The notes beneath the pieces are model-generated. The model saw only the letters and a list, made by a program, of their open reading frames with translations, was not told the origin of the DNA and ran no database searches. The position numbers were made by a program, and so were the translations under genes. This document shows positions 17,888 to 26,753 of a stretch of 41,250 bases of DNA, piece after piece; within the stretch, counting starts at the first letter, position 1, and each line of letters starts with the position of its first letter. Source of the stretch: Parasutterella excrementihominis YIT 11859 (lineage in GTDB: Bacteria > Pseudomonadota > Gammaproteobacteria > Burkholderiales > Burkholderiaceae_F); the NCBI RefSeq assembly GCF_000205025.1, contig NZ_GL883764.1, positions 1-41,250 on the forward strand, written 5' to 3'.

Positions 17888-19630
17888 ATGTTCAAAATCT
17901 CAAAACTCGCGCTGCTTTTATCTGCAGGCCTTTTAGGAACGAACTTGCACGCAGCCTCCTCGGTAGAATTTGTTCCCGGCAAATATATCGGAGAAGCAAA
18001 CGGTCGAAACGGCCCAATGAAAGTCGAAGTCACTGTTAATCAGAACAAGATCACCAACATCCAGGTTCTTTCTCACCGTGAATCTGCCGGTCTCTCTGAC
18101 GCGCCGCTTACTCAACTGCCGAAAGAAATTATCGAGCGCCAGACGCTTAAGGTCGACAACATCGCCGGTGCCACTTTCAGCAGCCAAGGTTTAATTAAAG
18201 CGACTCAAAACGCTTTGAGCAAAGCCACTAAAGATCTTTCACCTCTGCTTCTTACCACTTTGCCCGTAAAAGCAAAACAGGCTATGAAAGACGAGAAGGC
18301 AGATATTGTTGTTATCGGATCGGGTATTGCAGGCCTGACGGCTGCCATTGCGGCTAAAGAAAAAGGAAGCAATGTCCTCGTTATTGAAAAACAAGGCATG
18401 TTAGGCGCCGGAGATTCTATGAACATCTCCACCGGAATCACTGCCGGCGGCAGCAAGTTCATTCAAGAACACGGCATTAAAGGAAAATCCACACAGGATT
18501 ATGTCGATCACCTGATGAAACAGGCCAAAGACAAAGGCATTCCTATTAACAAAGCCAATGTCGAGACTTATGCACGCAAAGGCGGCGAAATCATCGACTG
18601 GTTAGAGCAGCTTGGCGTTCCGTTTGGTCGGTTCCAAGAAGATAAGTATTTCCACATTACTAAAGACGGAAGCGCTCCCGGACCGCACATCATGAAGGCA
18701 CTGAAAGCCGAAGTCGAAAAACAAGGCATTCCGTATCGTCTCAACAGCAAAGCCACAGAAATCCTGTCTGATCATGGAAAAGCCATCGGTGTTGAAGTCT
18801 CTACACCGGAAGGAAAATACAAAGTTCTGAGTAAAGCGGTGATTGTTGCAACCGGCGGATTCTCCGCGAGTCCGGAGCTCCTCAAACGCTACGCACCTGA
18901 CTGGATCGGTCGTCCGACAACCGGTGCCTCTTCTCTGACCGGCGACGGCATTCGTATGGCGCAAGCAATCGGTGCAGACACCGCTTCCATGGAACAGATC
19001 AAAGTTAACTACCTCTGCCACCCGCTTACTAAGAAAGACGGAGTTTCTCTGACGGCAATCACGCCTTATACCGTTCTTGTCAATCATGACGGCAAACGCT
19101 TCGTTGATGAAAACCATCCTTCGATTAACTTCAAGAGCAAAGCCATGATGAAGCAGCCGAAGCACGAGGCTTATGCTGTTGTTGACCAGAAAGCGATGGA
19201 CAACCTTAAGCTGATGCGCAACTACGCAGACGCCGGTTACTTTGTCAAAGCGGATACGATTCCGGAACTTCCCAAGAAGCTCGATGTCAACCAAAAGGCT
19301 TTCATCGAAACGATGGATACTTACATTAAAGACTGCAAGGAAGGCTTAAAGAATGACAAGGCTTTCGGAAGAAAGATCCAGTATCCGATGCTGAATCCGC
19401 CCTACTATGCCGCTCTTGTCACACCGTCCATGCAGTCCACTTACGGCGGTATCAAGACCAATACCAAAGCTGAAGCGCTGGATACTAAAGGCCACGTTAT
19501 TCCCGGACTTTATGCAGCCGGTGCAGCATCCGGACATGAAGCTTATGCCAATGAAGTTGGCTTTGCGGCGATTATCGGTTTGACATACGGTCGAATTGCC
19601 GGTGAAAACGCTGCGGATTACGTTAAATAA
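17888..19630 (+). CDS. Exported FMN/FAD reductase, urocanate/fumarate reductase type
   Basis: A 580-residue flavoprotein with a Sec signal peptide (1-22). An FMN_bind domain (about 28-115) follows, with the GATFSS motif in which Thr96 would receive covalent FMN from the ApbE transferase. Next comes a flavocytochrome c FAD domain (VVIGSGIAGLTAAIAAKEKG at about 136-155; C-terminal GLYAAGAASGHEAYANEVG). This architecture matches periplasmic urocanate reductase UrdA and soluble fumarate/methacrylate/cinnamate-type reductases; the substrate cannot be fixed. Start ATG 17888 has AAGGAGA eight bases upstream. Divergent from the TtrSR-like pair that probably controls it. Confidence 0.92.
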   Translation: MFKISKLALLLSAGLLGTNLHAASSVEFVPGKYIGEANGRNGPMKVEVTVNQNKITNIQVLSHRESAGLSDAPLTQLPKEIIERQTLKVDNIAGATFSSQGLIKATQNALSKATKDLSPLLLTTLPVKAKQAMKDEKADIVVIGSGIAGLTAAIAAKEKGSNVLVIEKQGMLGAGDSMNISTGITAGGSKFIQEHGIKGKSTQDYVDHLMKQAKDKGIPINKANVETYARKGGEIIDWLEQLGVPFGRFQEDKYFHITKDGSAPGPHIMKALKAEVEKQGIPYRLNSKATEILSDHGKAIGVEVSTPEGKYKVLSKAVIVATGGFSASPELLKRYAPDWIGRPTTGASSLTGDGIRMAQAIGADTASMEQIKVNYLCHPLTKKDGVSLTAITPYTVLVNHDGKRFVDENHPSINFKSKAMMKQPKHEAYAVVDQKAMDNLKLMRNYADAGYFVKADTIPELPKKLDVNQKAFIETMDTYIKDCKEGLKNDKAFGRKIQYPMLNPPYYAALVTPSMQSTYGGIKTNTKAEALDTKGHVIPGLYAAGAASGHEAYANEVGFAAIIGLTYGRIAGENAADYVK

Positions 19631-19655
19631 TTTGAAACTCTGAAGTAGATAATGG

Positions 19656-19682
19656 CCCCGAAGACCGGAAAGGTTTTCGGGG
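19656..19682 (+). terminator. Terminator after the FMN/FAD reductase
   Basis: CCCCGAAGACC (19656-19666) pairs with GGTTTTCGGGG (19672-19682), 11 bp with one G-U. It is followed by T-rich but interrupted sequence (TATTTCTTCGTTTT). Confidence 0.8.
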
Positions 19683-19966
19683 TATTTCTTCGTTTTATCT
19701 TACTATTGGAGCATATCGAATAAAGAGAAGTAGCTTCAACGATAAATCTTTCCCCTATAGAAGTGCAAAAGCCTCCTAAAAGAAAGTATTGAGGTTCTGC
19801 TATTAAATTGCTCCTTTCGAATCATATTTATTTCTCTAGAAACAATGGATTGATGTTTATGATGCGCTTATTTATTGACCCTTCTATTTCAATAAAGTAA
19901 CCTGAGAATCTAAAAGAGACTTAAAGTTACGAACAGTAAGCCTGATATACCCGCGCTAAAACAATT
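19683..19966. other. Gap before the defence island
   Basis: No gene is visible. A TTGACC hexamer near 19877 followed 17 bases later by TAACCT is a possible weak promoter for the Gabija operon. This is where the base composition shifts to the AT-rich defence genes. Confidence 0.35.
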
Positions 19967-21616
19967 ATGAGCAAAATCGAAAGCATAACAATCAAAAATT
20001 TCCGTGGAATTAAATCGTTGGAAACGACCTCTCTTTCTGAAAGACTTATCATCCTTATCGGCCGGGGAGATTCTGGAAAAAGTACAATTCTTACCGCTAT
20101 TAATTACGCCCTTTCACCGGCATGGAACCTTAGCTTTTCTGATTTAGATTTTTACAACCAAGATATTTGCAATCCTATTGAGATAAACGTTTCGGTTTCC
20201 GAACTTCCTAGTTCTCTGTTAAAAGACCATAAATTTGGATTACTTTCCCCCTCTCTTTCCGAGGAAGACTCGGGAGAAGATTTTGATCCGGCCAAAATGA
20301 CATTGAATATCCGCCTACGTGTCGATGATAGTTTGGAGCCCAAATGGACAGTGATTAATAATTTCGGCACAGAAGTTCCAATTAGTGCAACTGATCGCGC
20401 AAAAATAGGGGCAACTCTCGTTGCTGACTACTGTGATAATCACTTTTCTTACTCTAAGCAATCCCCTCTATACAGGCTAACAAAAAACTCTTTAGAAGGA
20501 ACTTCTATCGAGGAAATCCAAACGCATTTGCTAAGGGATTTGAAATCAAAGTACAGTAAGTCAGAATTAGCAGAATTGGAAAAAATTTTGGAAGACTTGC
20601 CCGAGCGGTTCAAGCCCTATGGCCTACTTTTAGATGAAATCAAGACTCTTTTTGATTTCCGAGAAAATACTCTTAATGGCAGCTCTCTTTCTCTTCATTC
20701 TCATGGTCTTCCTCTGCGATTACAAGGAAAAGGAACAAAACGTTTAATTTCAATGGGGTTGCAACAAGAGTTATCAAAAAACGGAAACATTGTCCTCATT
20801 GATGAGGTTGAACAGGGATTAGAACCCGATAGGATCGTAAATCTTATTAAATTGTACAAAAGAACGCGGAAAGGCCAGATTATATTAAGTACTCATTCCT
20901 CATATGTTTTAATAGAGGCCGAAGCAAACCAGTTATACAAGGTAGTTAAATCATCCGACGGTACAACACACCAAGTTTTGCCAGTTTCATCTGAGATGAC
21001 GGCTTGCAGACGGACAACCCCCCACGCTTTCTTCGCAAAAAAAATCGTTTGCTGCGAGGGAAAGACCGAGTTTGGAGTCATGAGAAGTCTTGATGAATGG
21101 CTTCTTGAAAATAAAAACCTTTCGCTAGCTTCTCTCGGGGTTTCTTATATAGATTGCGGAGGCGGAAGCAAAATGTATAATTTTGCCTGCCGGCTCAAAG
21201 AACTAAACTATGAAACTTGTGTGTTTGCCGACAACGACAGCCTCAAAGATCTTCATGAACACCAAAAAAAAGCGGAAGACCTCAAGATTCGGTTATTTCT
21301 ATGTTCTGTTGGAAATTGTATCGAAACGCAGTTTTTTGAAGATTTTGACAAAGAATACATCGAACCGTTTTTATTACTTTTATCGGACGAACCCTTAAAT
21401 AGACCGGAATTTTTAGAAGATTATAAAAAACATAAAGACGACTTTAAGACCAAATTTCCGATGCCTATCCTTACAAAGAAAATCTTCAAAAACATCCCCG
21501 GGGGAGAATTCCTTGGGAAGCTCATCTTGAATCAGTACGAGAGTGTCCCTTATCCCGAGTTCTCAGTTCTGCGTAACCTTCTGACAGAAATAGAGAACTG
21601 GAGCACCAATGCTTAA
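19967..21616 (+). CDS. gajA: Gabija defence protein GajA (ATPase-TOPRIM nuclease)
   Basis: A 549-residue OLD-family endonuclease, close to the usual 550-600 residues. The N-terminal ABC ATPase has Walker A GRGDSGKS (32-39) and Walker B VLIDEVEQGLEP. The TOPRIM domain begins near residue 360 with VCCEGKTEFG (catalytic Glu) and continues through CVFADND, near 419 (metal-binding Asp). Its stop overlaps the start of the UvrD-like helicase gene by eight bases, which is the Gabija operon. In characterised systems GajA forms a complex with GajB that nicks phage DNA when nucleotide levels fall. Confidence 0.93.
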   Translation: MSKIESITIKNFRGIKSLETTSLSERLIILIGRGDSGKSTILTAINYALSPAWNLSFSDLDFYNQDICNPIEINVSVSELPSSLLKDHKFGLLSPSLSEEDSGEDFDPAKMTLNIRLRVDDSLEPKWTVINNFGTEVPISATDRAKIGATLVADYCDNHFSYSKQSPLYRLTKNSLEGTSIEEIQTHLLRDLKSKYSKSELAELEKILEDLPERFKPYGLLLDEIKTLFDFRENTLNGSSLSLHSHGLPLRLQGKGTKRLISMGLQQELSKNGNIVLIDEVEQGLEPDRIVNLIKLYKRTRKGQIILSTHSSYVLIEAEANQLYKVVKSSDGTTHQVLPVSSEMTACRRTTPHAFFAKKIVCCEGKTEFGVMRSLDEWLLENKNLSLASLGVSYIDCGGGSKMYNFACRLKELNYETCVFADNDSLKDLHEHQKKAEDLKIRLFLCSVGNCIETQFFEDFDKEYIEPFLLLLSDEPLNRPEFLEDYKKHKDDFKTKFPMPILTKKIFKNIPGGEFLGKLILNQYESVPYPEFSVLRNLLTEIENWSTNA

Positions 21617-23126
21617 AGAACATATCAAAAATTTTTTATCTGAAAAAGCAAGTGTTTTAATTGCACCTGCCGGGCACGGCAAAACCCACTTTATCACTGA
21701 ATGTTTGTCTCAGGCTTCGGATGAAAAGCCATTCCTGATTCTTACCCACACTCACGCAGGAATAGATTCTCTTAAAAACAAATTTCAAACTAATAAGATC
21801 CCCGGAAATAAGTATGTACTAGAAACAATTTCCGGGTTTTCCCAAAGAATTGTAACGAACATACTTGGAGAAGCGTCACTTCCTTCAATAGATGATAAAA
21901 ACCGTCATTATTTTTCAGAAACCTTAAAACTATGTTCTGATTTACTTCAAAAAAGACAAGTTAAGTTTGTCATATCACTGAGTTACAGCAGGATCTTTGT
22001 AGATGAATATCAGGATTGTACATTTTCTCAGCACTCCCTTCTCATGACTCTTCTGGGGAGCTTGCCTTTGCACCTTTTAGGCGATCCCCTTCAAGGAATC
22101 TATAACTTCGGAGATGAACCCTTGGTCGATTTTGATAAAGATTTAACAGCGTTTAGAAAATTTAATTTTCTGAATACACCCTGGAGGTGGCAATCTAATA
22201 ATGAAAGGCTGGGTAGACTCATCCTCTCAATGAGAAATAAGTTAGAAGAAGGAAAACCTGTGGAACTCCTTGAACATTCGGAATTTGATTTCTATATCAG
22301 GGATTTTCCTCAACTTAAGGAAGAGTACAAACCAGAAGCTTACAAGTCTTTATTTAAAGCCATCAAATATTTTGAACAAAAGAATCAGTCAGTTTTAGTG
22401 ATTTACCCGATACATAAACAAGAAAATGGTCGAATGGTCGGTTTGTTAGATGACCGATTAAAGTTAAATTCATATCTGGGTCAACAACTTAAGGTACTTG
22501 ACGCCATAGATGAAAATGTCTACTACGAAGCGGCACTCTGTGCAGTCCGTGTACTTGTGGGAGGAGAAGCGTACCTTAAGCATTTTCATGATCTTTTGGT
22601 TAAATTAAAATTTAATAAAAGTGGCTTGAATAATTGGTTAGATCGATCTGGAAAGCCAAAGAACAAACGTAATCCGGATGAAAAGAAGTATTCGGAAAAA
22701 CTAAAAGAACTTTTTACTAATTTAAAGACTCGAAGAAGTCCTGACAATCTATTGTCGCTTCTAACCTTTTTCGCATCTTTGCCAAAAGTTTCTAAGAAAC
22801 ATCCGCCTCTGTATTATTCCTTATTGAGAGCACTAGAAAACTCAACGATTTCAGGGCAAAGCATTCATGATGAAATGGTTCATGTAAAAAATTGCCAAAG
22901 AATTCGGGGGAATCGCAACTCTCGGAAATGCATAGGGACAACCTTACTTACAAAAGGACTTGAATTCGATGCTGTTATTATCTGGGGAGCTCATAGATTT
23001 ATTGACAGAAAAAATTTTTACGTCGCAATATCCAGGGCGAAAAAAAGTCTCGTCATTTACACCTCTGACAAAATTTTATCGTTTGCTACGGAGGAAAACA
23101 AAGGTAGGACAGGAGACTGTAAGTAA
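21609..23126 (+). CDS. gajB: Gabija defence protein GajB (UvrD-like helicase)
   Basis: A 505-residue superfamily 1 helicase, the normal size for GajB. Visible motifs are I (APAGHGKTH, 19-27), II (IFVDEYQDC), III (LLGDPLQGIYNF), IV-like (LNTPWRWQSN), V (LTKGLEFDAVII) and VI (FYVAISRAKKS). ATG 21609 overlaps the end of gajA, implying coupled translation. It is the partner that activates or assists GajA; no other Gabija component is required. Confidence 0.93.
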   Translation: MLKEHIKNFLSEKASVLIAPAGHGKTHFITECLSQASDEKPFLILTHTHAGIDSLKNKFQTNKIPGNKYVLETISGFSQRIVTNILGEASLPSIDDKNRHYFSETLKLCSDLLQKRQVKFVISLSYSRIFVDEYQDCTFSQHSLLMTLLGSLPLHLLGDPLQGIYNFGDEPLVDFDKDLTAFRKFNFLNTPWRWQSNNERLGRLILSMRNKLEEGKPVELLEHSEFDFYIRDFPQLKEEYKPEAYKSLFKAIKYFEQKNQSVLVIYPIHKQENGRMVGLLDDRLKLNSYLGQQLKVLDAIDENVYYEAALCAVRVLVGGEAYLKHFHDLLVKLKFNKSGLNNWLDRSGKPKNKRNPDEKKYSEKLKELFTNLKTRRSPDNLLSLLTFFASLPKVSKKHPPLYYSLLRALENSTISGQSIHDEMVHVKNCQRIRGNRNSRKCIGTTLLTKGLEFDAVIIWGAHRFIDRKNFYVAISRAKKSLVIYTSDKILSFATEENKGRTGDCK

Positions 23127-23342
23127 ACGCCAAATAATCTAGGAAAGAGTTAATACAGCGTTCATGAAATAACTCTTTAAACTAGCATTTAATTCGACTA
23201 ACGAACGATTTGGGAACACATCCGCCATAAATAATTTTAGGGGGTGTATGTCAATTTCTTATCCATGCTCATGTTGAAGTTTTGAGTGCTTCATTTTCAG
23301 GCTTGTCACCCAAAAACTGCCTAGGGTTGTTTGCTGCATTCA

Positions 23343-23351
23343 TGCTATTAT
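23343..23351 (+). promoter_or_regulatory. Extended -10 promoter of the retron ncRNA
   Basis: TGCTATTAT is an extended -10 element (TGN followed by TATTAT at 23346-23351). It places transcription start at about 23357-23358, exactly where the predicted 5' repeat (a1) of the retron RNA begins. Only a weak TTGTTT (23327-23332) is available as -35, at a short spacing, as is common with extended -10 promoters. Confidence 0.6.
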
Positions 23352-23356
23352 TTGAC

Positions 23357-23498
23357 TGCTTCTTAGCGTTTAATAGATTAAGTCGGGTGTTAAGCCAGAT
23401 TGAATTTTCCTGTTGGCATTGGAGCGGCCTCTCGCCGCCTTAATGCCTGATAACAGCCAATAAAGCGGCGAGAGGCCGTCTCTAGTAAGGAGCCCAAG
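23357..23498 (+). ncRNA. Retron msr-msd non-coding RNA
   Basis: The a1 repeat GCTTCTTA (23358-23365) pairs with the a2 repeat TAAGGAGC (23486-23493), eight pairs with one G-U. It may extend by TTTG (23351-23354) with CAAG (23495-23498). Directly after a1 is TTAGC, whose G (23366) is the expected 2'-5' branching guanosine, as in classic retrons such as Ec86. The msd is a long hairpin: CGGCCTCTCGCCGC (23425-23438) with GCGGCGAGAGGCCG (23465-23478), 14 perfect pairs extended by GAG/CTC around a bulged T, with a 26-base loop. It immediately precedes the reverse transcriptase gene. The a2 repeat contains the Shine-Dalgarno sequence of that gene. Exact msr/msd borders are inferred. Confidence 0.8.
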
Positions 23499-24424
23499 TG
23501 GGAATTATTTCTCGGATGGCGGTTCGGTTAAATATGTCCGAACCGCTACTTGTGAGTCATCTAAATGGAGGAGCCCGCAAGTACAAACTCTTTTTTATTC
23601 CCAAAAAAAGAGGAGGAAAACGCGCGATAGCTCAACCATCAAAAGAAATTAAATTTCTCCAAAGAGTTTTTCTTTCAGCCGTTCACTTACCCACGAGTAA
23701 CTTCGTTTATTCGTACAAACAAGGCAAAAATATTTTTCAGAATGCTTCACTACATAAAGGAAATAAATATTTTTTAAAGTTGGATTTTGATAATTTCTTT
23801 AACTCAATCACCCCCAGAATTTTCTGGGAACAATGGAAATTAGCATTTCCGGAGCAAAACTATTTAAACGCTGTTGATAAAATCTGTCTCGAGCAATTAC
23901 TTTTTTGGCAGCCTAGTGCCTATAAATCAGATTTAGTCCTTAGTGTCGGAGCACCCTCTTCCCCTGCAATATCTAATTTTTGTCTGCTGTCTTTTGACAA
24001 TGAAATACATTCTTATTGTTATCAAAGAGGTATTACTTTTTCTCGATATGCCGACGATTTGACTTTCTCGACTAATGAGCCAAATGTTTTATATGAGGTT
24101 TTGCCTTTTGTTCAAGAGCTCCTGACTCAAAAATTTAATGGTGCAATCCGATTAAATCCTTCTAAAACGGTATTCACCTCCAAGAAGCACCTTTGCAAGG
24201 TAACGGGTCTTATCATCACCCCCGAAGGCAAAATTTCCATTGGAAGGAATAACAAACGTTATATAAAACATTTAACTTTCGAATACCTACAAGGGCGTTT
24301 AGAAGAAGAGGATGTAATGAAGTTAAAAGGTTTCTTGTCCTTTGCTAAATCCATTGAACCAAGCTTTATTCATTCTTTACAGAAAAAATATAGCCCAGTA
24401 TTACTGTCAAAACTAGGAATATGA
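23498..24424 (+). CDS. Retron reverse transcriptase (type I-A system)
   Basis: A 308-residue reverse transcriptase with retron hallmarks: NASLH (the NAxxH motif of region X, 82-86), DFD (96-98), the catalytic YADD (184-187) and VTG (region Y, 235-237). GTG 23498 is chosen because AAGGAG at 23487-23492 is five bases upstream; an internal ATG at codon 7 is the alternative. It would prime from the branching G of the upstream ncRNA and copy the msd into msDNA. Downstream ATPase and HNH genes, each one base apart, identify the retron as the PtuA/PtuB-linked type I-A (Ec78-like). Confidence 0.95.
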   Translation: MGIISRMAVRLNMSEPLLVSHLNGGARKYKLFFIPKKRGGKRAIAQPSKEIKFLQRVFLSAVHLPTSNFVYSYKQGKNIFQNASLHKGNKYFLKLDFDNFFNSITPRIFWEQWKLAFPEQNYLNAVDKICLEQLLFWQPSAYKSDLVLSVGAPSSPAISNFCLLSFDNEIHSYCYQRGITFSRYADDLTFSTNEPNVLYEVLPFVQELLTQKFNGAIRLNPSKTVFTSKKHLCKVTGLIITPEGKISIGRNNKRYIKHLTFEYLQGRLEEEDVMKLKGFLSFAKSIEPSFIHSLQKKYSPVLLSKLGI

Positions 24425-24425
24425 T

Positions 24426-25796
24426 ATGTCACTTTCAGAACTGAAAGCAAAAATAGAAAGATCCGACAATATTGGTTGGGAGTTAGAGATAGGGGGCCAA
24501 AAGAGTCTTGTACATGAGATCGACGAAAAAGCTTATTTCCAGTCTTTTTTCGTATCGAGATTAACCCTTTTCAATTACAAAAATTTTAGTTCTGCTAACG
24601 GAAAACCTTTTTCTATTCACTTTTCTCCTAAAAAAAATCAAAGCCCGAACGCGATTTTGGTGGGAATAAATGGGGCAGGAAAAACCAATCTTTTAACAGC
24701 GATTGCAAGAGGTTTATCTTGGTTGGATGCTGGTATTTCTGGAGAACAATCCCAAGGGAAACGCTTAACAGAAAGCGATATAAGTTACAATCAACCTAGT
24801 AGCTTCACAGAGCTCGCACTTTCTATTACTCTTCCTAATTATTCCGCTGAAACTCGGACATTGATCCTTCGAACCACGAAAAAAGGTTCCACCGAAACTG
24901 TAACAAATGAAGTAGCATCTTTTAGATCGTTAGGTAGAACCTTAAGAATACTCGCTAATGAATATGGTCACGCCCTTCCAGTCCTTCTTTATTACCCAGC
25001 AAACCGCTTTGTTTCCAAAGGGATAGATTCTGGAAATATTCGGGCAGACGAAAACAACTTTTCTACCTTTCCTTCGATTAACTGGTTAATTAAACAATTC
25101 AAGGTCATTTCCAATCCTTCTTCCGAGGGATATGCGTCATCAACACTAATTATTGAAGAGGTTAAGAAACTATTAAGCAAAATATTTGAAACGTTTAAAA
25201 ATATAAGGCTCGATCAAAGCTCAGGAGAAGATGAAATTATTCTTGACTGGAGAAATGATCTTCGAACCAAATTTAAGGATCTCTCCCTAGGTCAAAAGAG
25301 CTTTATGATTTTATTTTTAGATATCCTCATGAATATCTTTCTAAAGTCAAAAGAAAATATCTCAAATCAGAGAGGAGTCTTATTAATTGATGAAATAGAG
25401 AATCACCTTCATCCCTCTTGGCAAAGAAAGATCTTCCCTACATTAAAAAAAGCTTTTCCAAACATACAGATTATTGCATCTACACATAGTCCGTTCGTTA
25501 TTCAGACAGTTCCCAAATCTGAAATTTATGTTTTGGATTCGCAATATCCAACTGATGCCGGCCATCCCACATCTCAAACCGAAGGTAGTCAATTCGACTC
25601 CGTAATTGCTAATATTTTTGATTTAAATGAAAGGGGAGATCAGGAAATTGTTAATCTGCTATCTGAATGCGAAGCCCATATCAGATCAAATCAAATTGAA
25701 ATAGCCAAACGAGAATTAGAAAAGCTGAAATTACACTTTGGGAAAGACGACCCATACGTTAATTTCTTGGATATATTATTAACATCAAAACAATAA
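24426..25796 (+). CDS. ptuA: Retron effector ATPase, PtuA-like
   Basis: A 456-residue ABC-type ATPase with Walker A GINGAGKT (80-87), a signature region LSLGQKSFMIL and Walker B VLLIDEIENHLHPSW, followed by the His switch STHSPFV. It starts one base after the reverse transcriptase stop and ends one base before the HNH gene, so the three are one operon. In type I-A retrons the PtuA-like ATPase and PtuB-like nuclease are held inactive by the reverse transcriptase-msDNA complex and released by phage attack on msDNA. The N-terminal 45 residues before the ATPase fold may be the contact region (inference). Confidence 0.92.
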   Translation: MSLSELKAKIERSDNIGWELEIGGQKSLVHEIDEKAYFQSFFVSRLTLFNYKNFSSANGKPFSIHFSPKKNQSPNAILVGINGAGKTNLLTAIARGLSWLDAGISGEQSQGKRLTESDISYNQPSSFTELALSITLPNYSAETRTLILRTTKKGSTETVTNEVASFRSLGRTLRILANEYGHALPVLLYYPANRFVSKGIDSGNIRADENNFSTFPSINWLIKQFKVISNPSSEGYASSTLIIEEVKKLLSKIFETFKNIRLDQSSGEDEIILDWRNDLRTKFKDLSLGQKSFMILFLDILMNIFLKSKENISNQRGVLLIDEIENHLHPSWQRKIFPTLKKAFPNIQIIASTHSPFVIQTVPKSEIYVLDSQYPTDAGHPTSQTEGSQFDSVIANIFDLNERGDQEIVNLLSECEAHIRSNQIEIAKRELEKLKLHFGKDDPYVNFLDILLTSKQ

Positions 25797-25797
25797 A

Positions 25798-26448
25798 ATG
25801 AGATATTTCGCAAAAACTCAGGGAGAATTGTTTGACACATTGAGAAAGCAAACAAAGAAGAAGATATTACGCTTGAGCTGGTCTGACTTTGTCACGAAAC
25901 ACTATAATCTATACTCTGATATTAAAAGAGACCTTCTGTCTTCGCAAGGAGAGTATTGTGCCTACTGTGAGAAGAGAATAGATATAGAAAATAGCCACAT
26001 TGATCATTATTTTTCTAGGAGTTTATTCACCAACCTCACATACGACAAAAGCAATCTTTATCTATCTTGCATGAGCAATGGTCATTGCGGTATCGCGAAA
26101 GATAACTTAACAGAATGTAAAGAAATAGACATCAAAGAAACAATTAAACCGGATCAACTAATAAATGGTAAATATATAGAGAATTTTCTTTTTTACACCA
26201 GAGAGGGTGAAATAAAGGTCCTACCTCTTGATGAATTATCTCCTCGTGACTTTATAAAACTTGAAAACACAATATCAAAATTAAATCTTAACGAACCCTC
26301 TCTTGTAAATGAAAGGAAAAACCTCCTCAGTACTTTAGAAAAAATTTATAAAGCACAAGGTAGACCTTCTAATGAGATGATTCAACGTATCAAAAACAAA
26401 TATGGAATACCAACCCTAATTGAACAATACCTCAAAGAAAAAATATAA
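25798..26448 (+). CDS. ptuB: Retron effector HNH nuclease, PtuB-like
   Basis: A 216-residue HNH protein. The zinc-like pair CAYC is at 54-57, the catalytic HIDH at 67-70, the central N in DKSNLYLSC (Asn86), and the third element GHCGIAKDN near 95-103. It is the last gene of the retron operon. As in Septu and Ec78-type systems it should cut nucleic acid (the Ec78 type degrades host tRNA) once released, giving abortive infection. No T-run terminator was recognised after it. Confidence 0.9.
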   Translation: MRYFAKTQGELFDTLRKQTKKKILRLSWSDFVTKHYNLYSDIKRDLLSSQGEYCAYCEKRIDIENSHIDHYFSRSLFTNLTYDKSNLYLSCMSNGHCGIAKDNLTECKEIDIKETIKPDQLINGKYIENFLFYTREGEIKVLPLDELSPRDFIKLENTISKLNLNEPSLVNERKNLLSTLEKIYKAQGRPSNEMIQRIKNKYGIPTLIEQYLKEKI

Positions 26449-26753
26449 ATCTATTGAATTAGAAAATACTCATAATCCTAAACTAAATTATATTTTAGAT
26501 TACAACATTTTTTATTTGAATAACTTACTCCGATTTACGTTTATTCATCTGTTATCAATTAAATATAGTTGCAACCACTAAATATCTTATTCCCTATTAA
26601 GAGCATTTCAACTGATCAAACCGAAAAAGATGATCAGGTAAAAATTATCCTTGTTTTAGGACCGCTCCTATCTAACATTTTCGTTGCCGCATTTTAAGTA
26701 GGTATTTATTAGGAGAATTAAGATATGGATCAAGAATAATCGAGCCCACCTCC
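26449..26753. other. AT-rich gap between convergent defence genes
   Basis: The 305 bases between the retron operon and the minus-strand ATPase-DUF4435 gene hold no open frame. A modest CTGATCA/TGATCAG repeat (around 26611-26638) is the only symmetric feature; it may form a weak bidirectional hairpin. Confidence 0.4.

Noticed and set aside
18602-19294. 230-codon open frame antisense to the FMN/FAD reductase
   Set aside because: It lies fully within a well-supported gene, has no family features and arises from codon bias of the sense strand.
23127-23342. Small gene or CRISPR-like repeats before the retron
   Set aside because: No regular repeats and no open frame with a ribosome-binding site; only leader-type inverted repeats were found.
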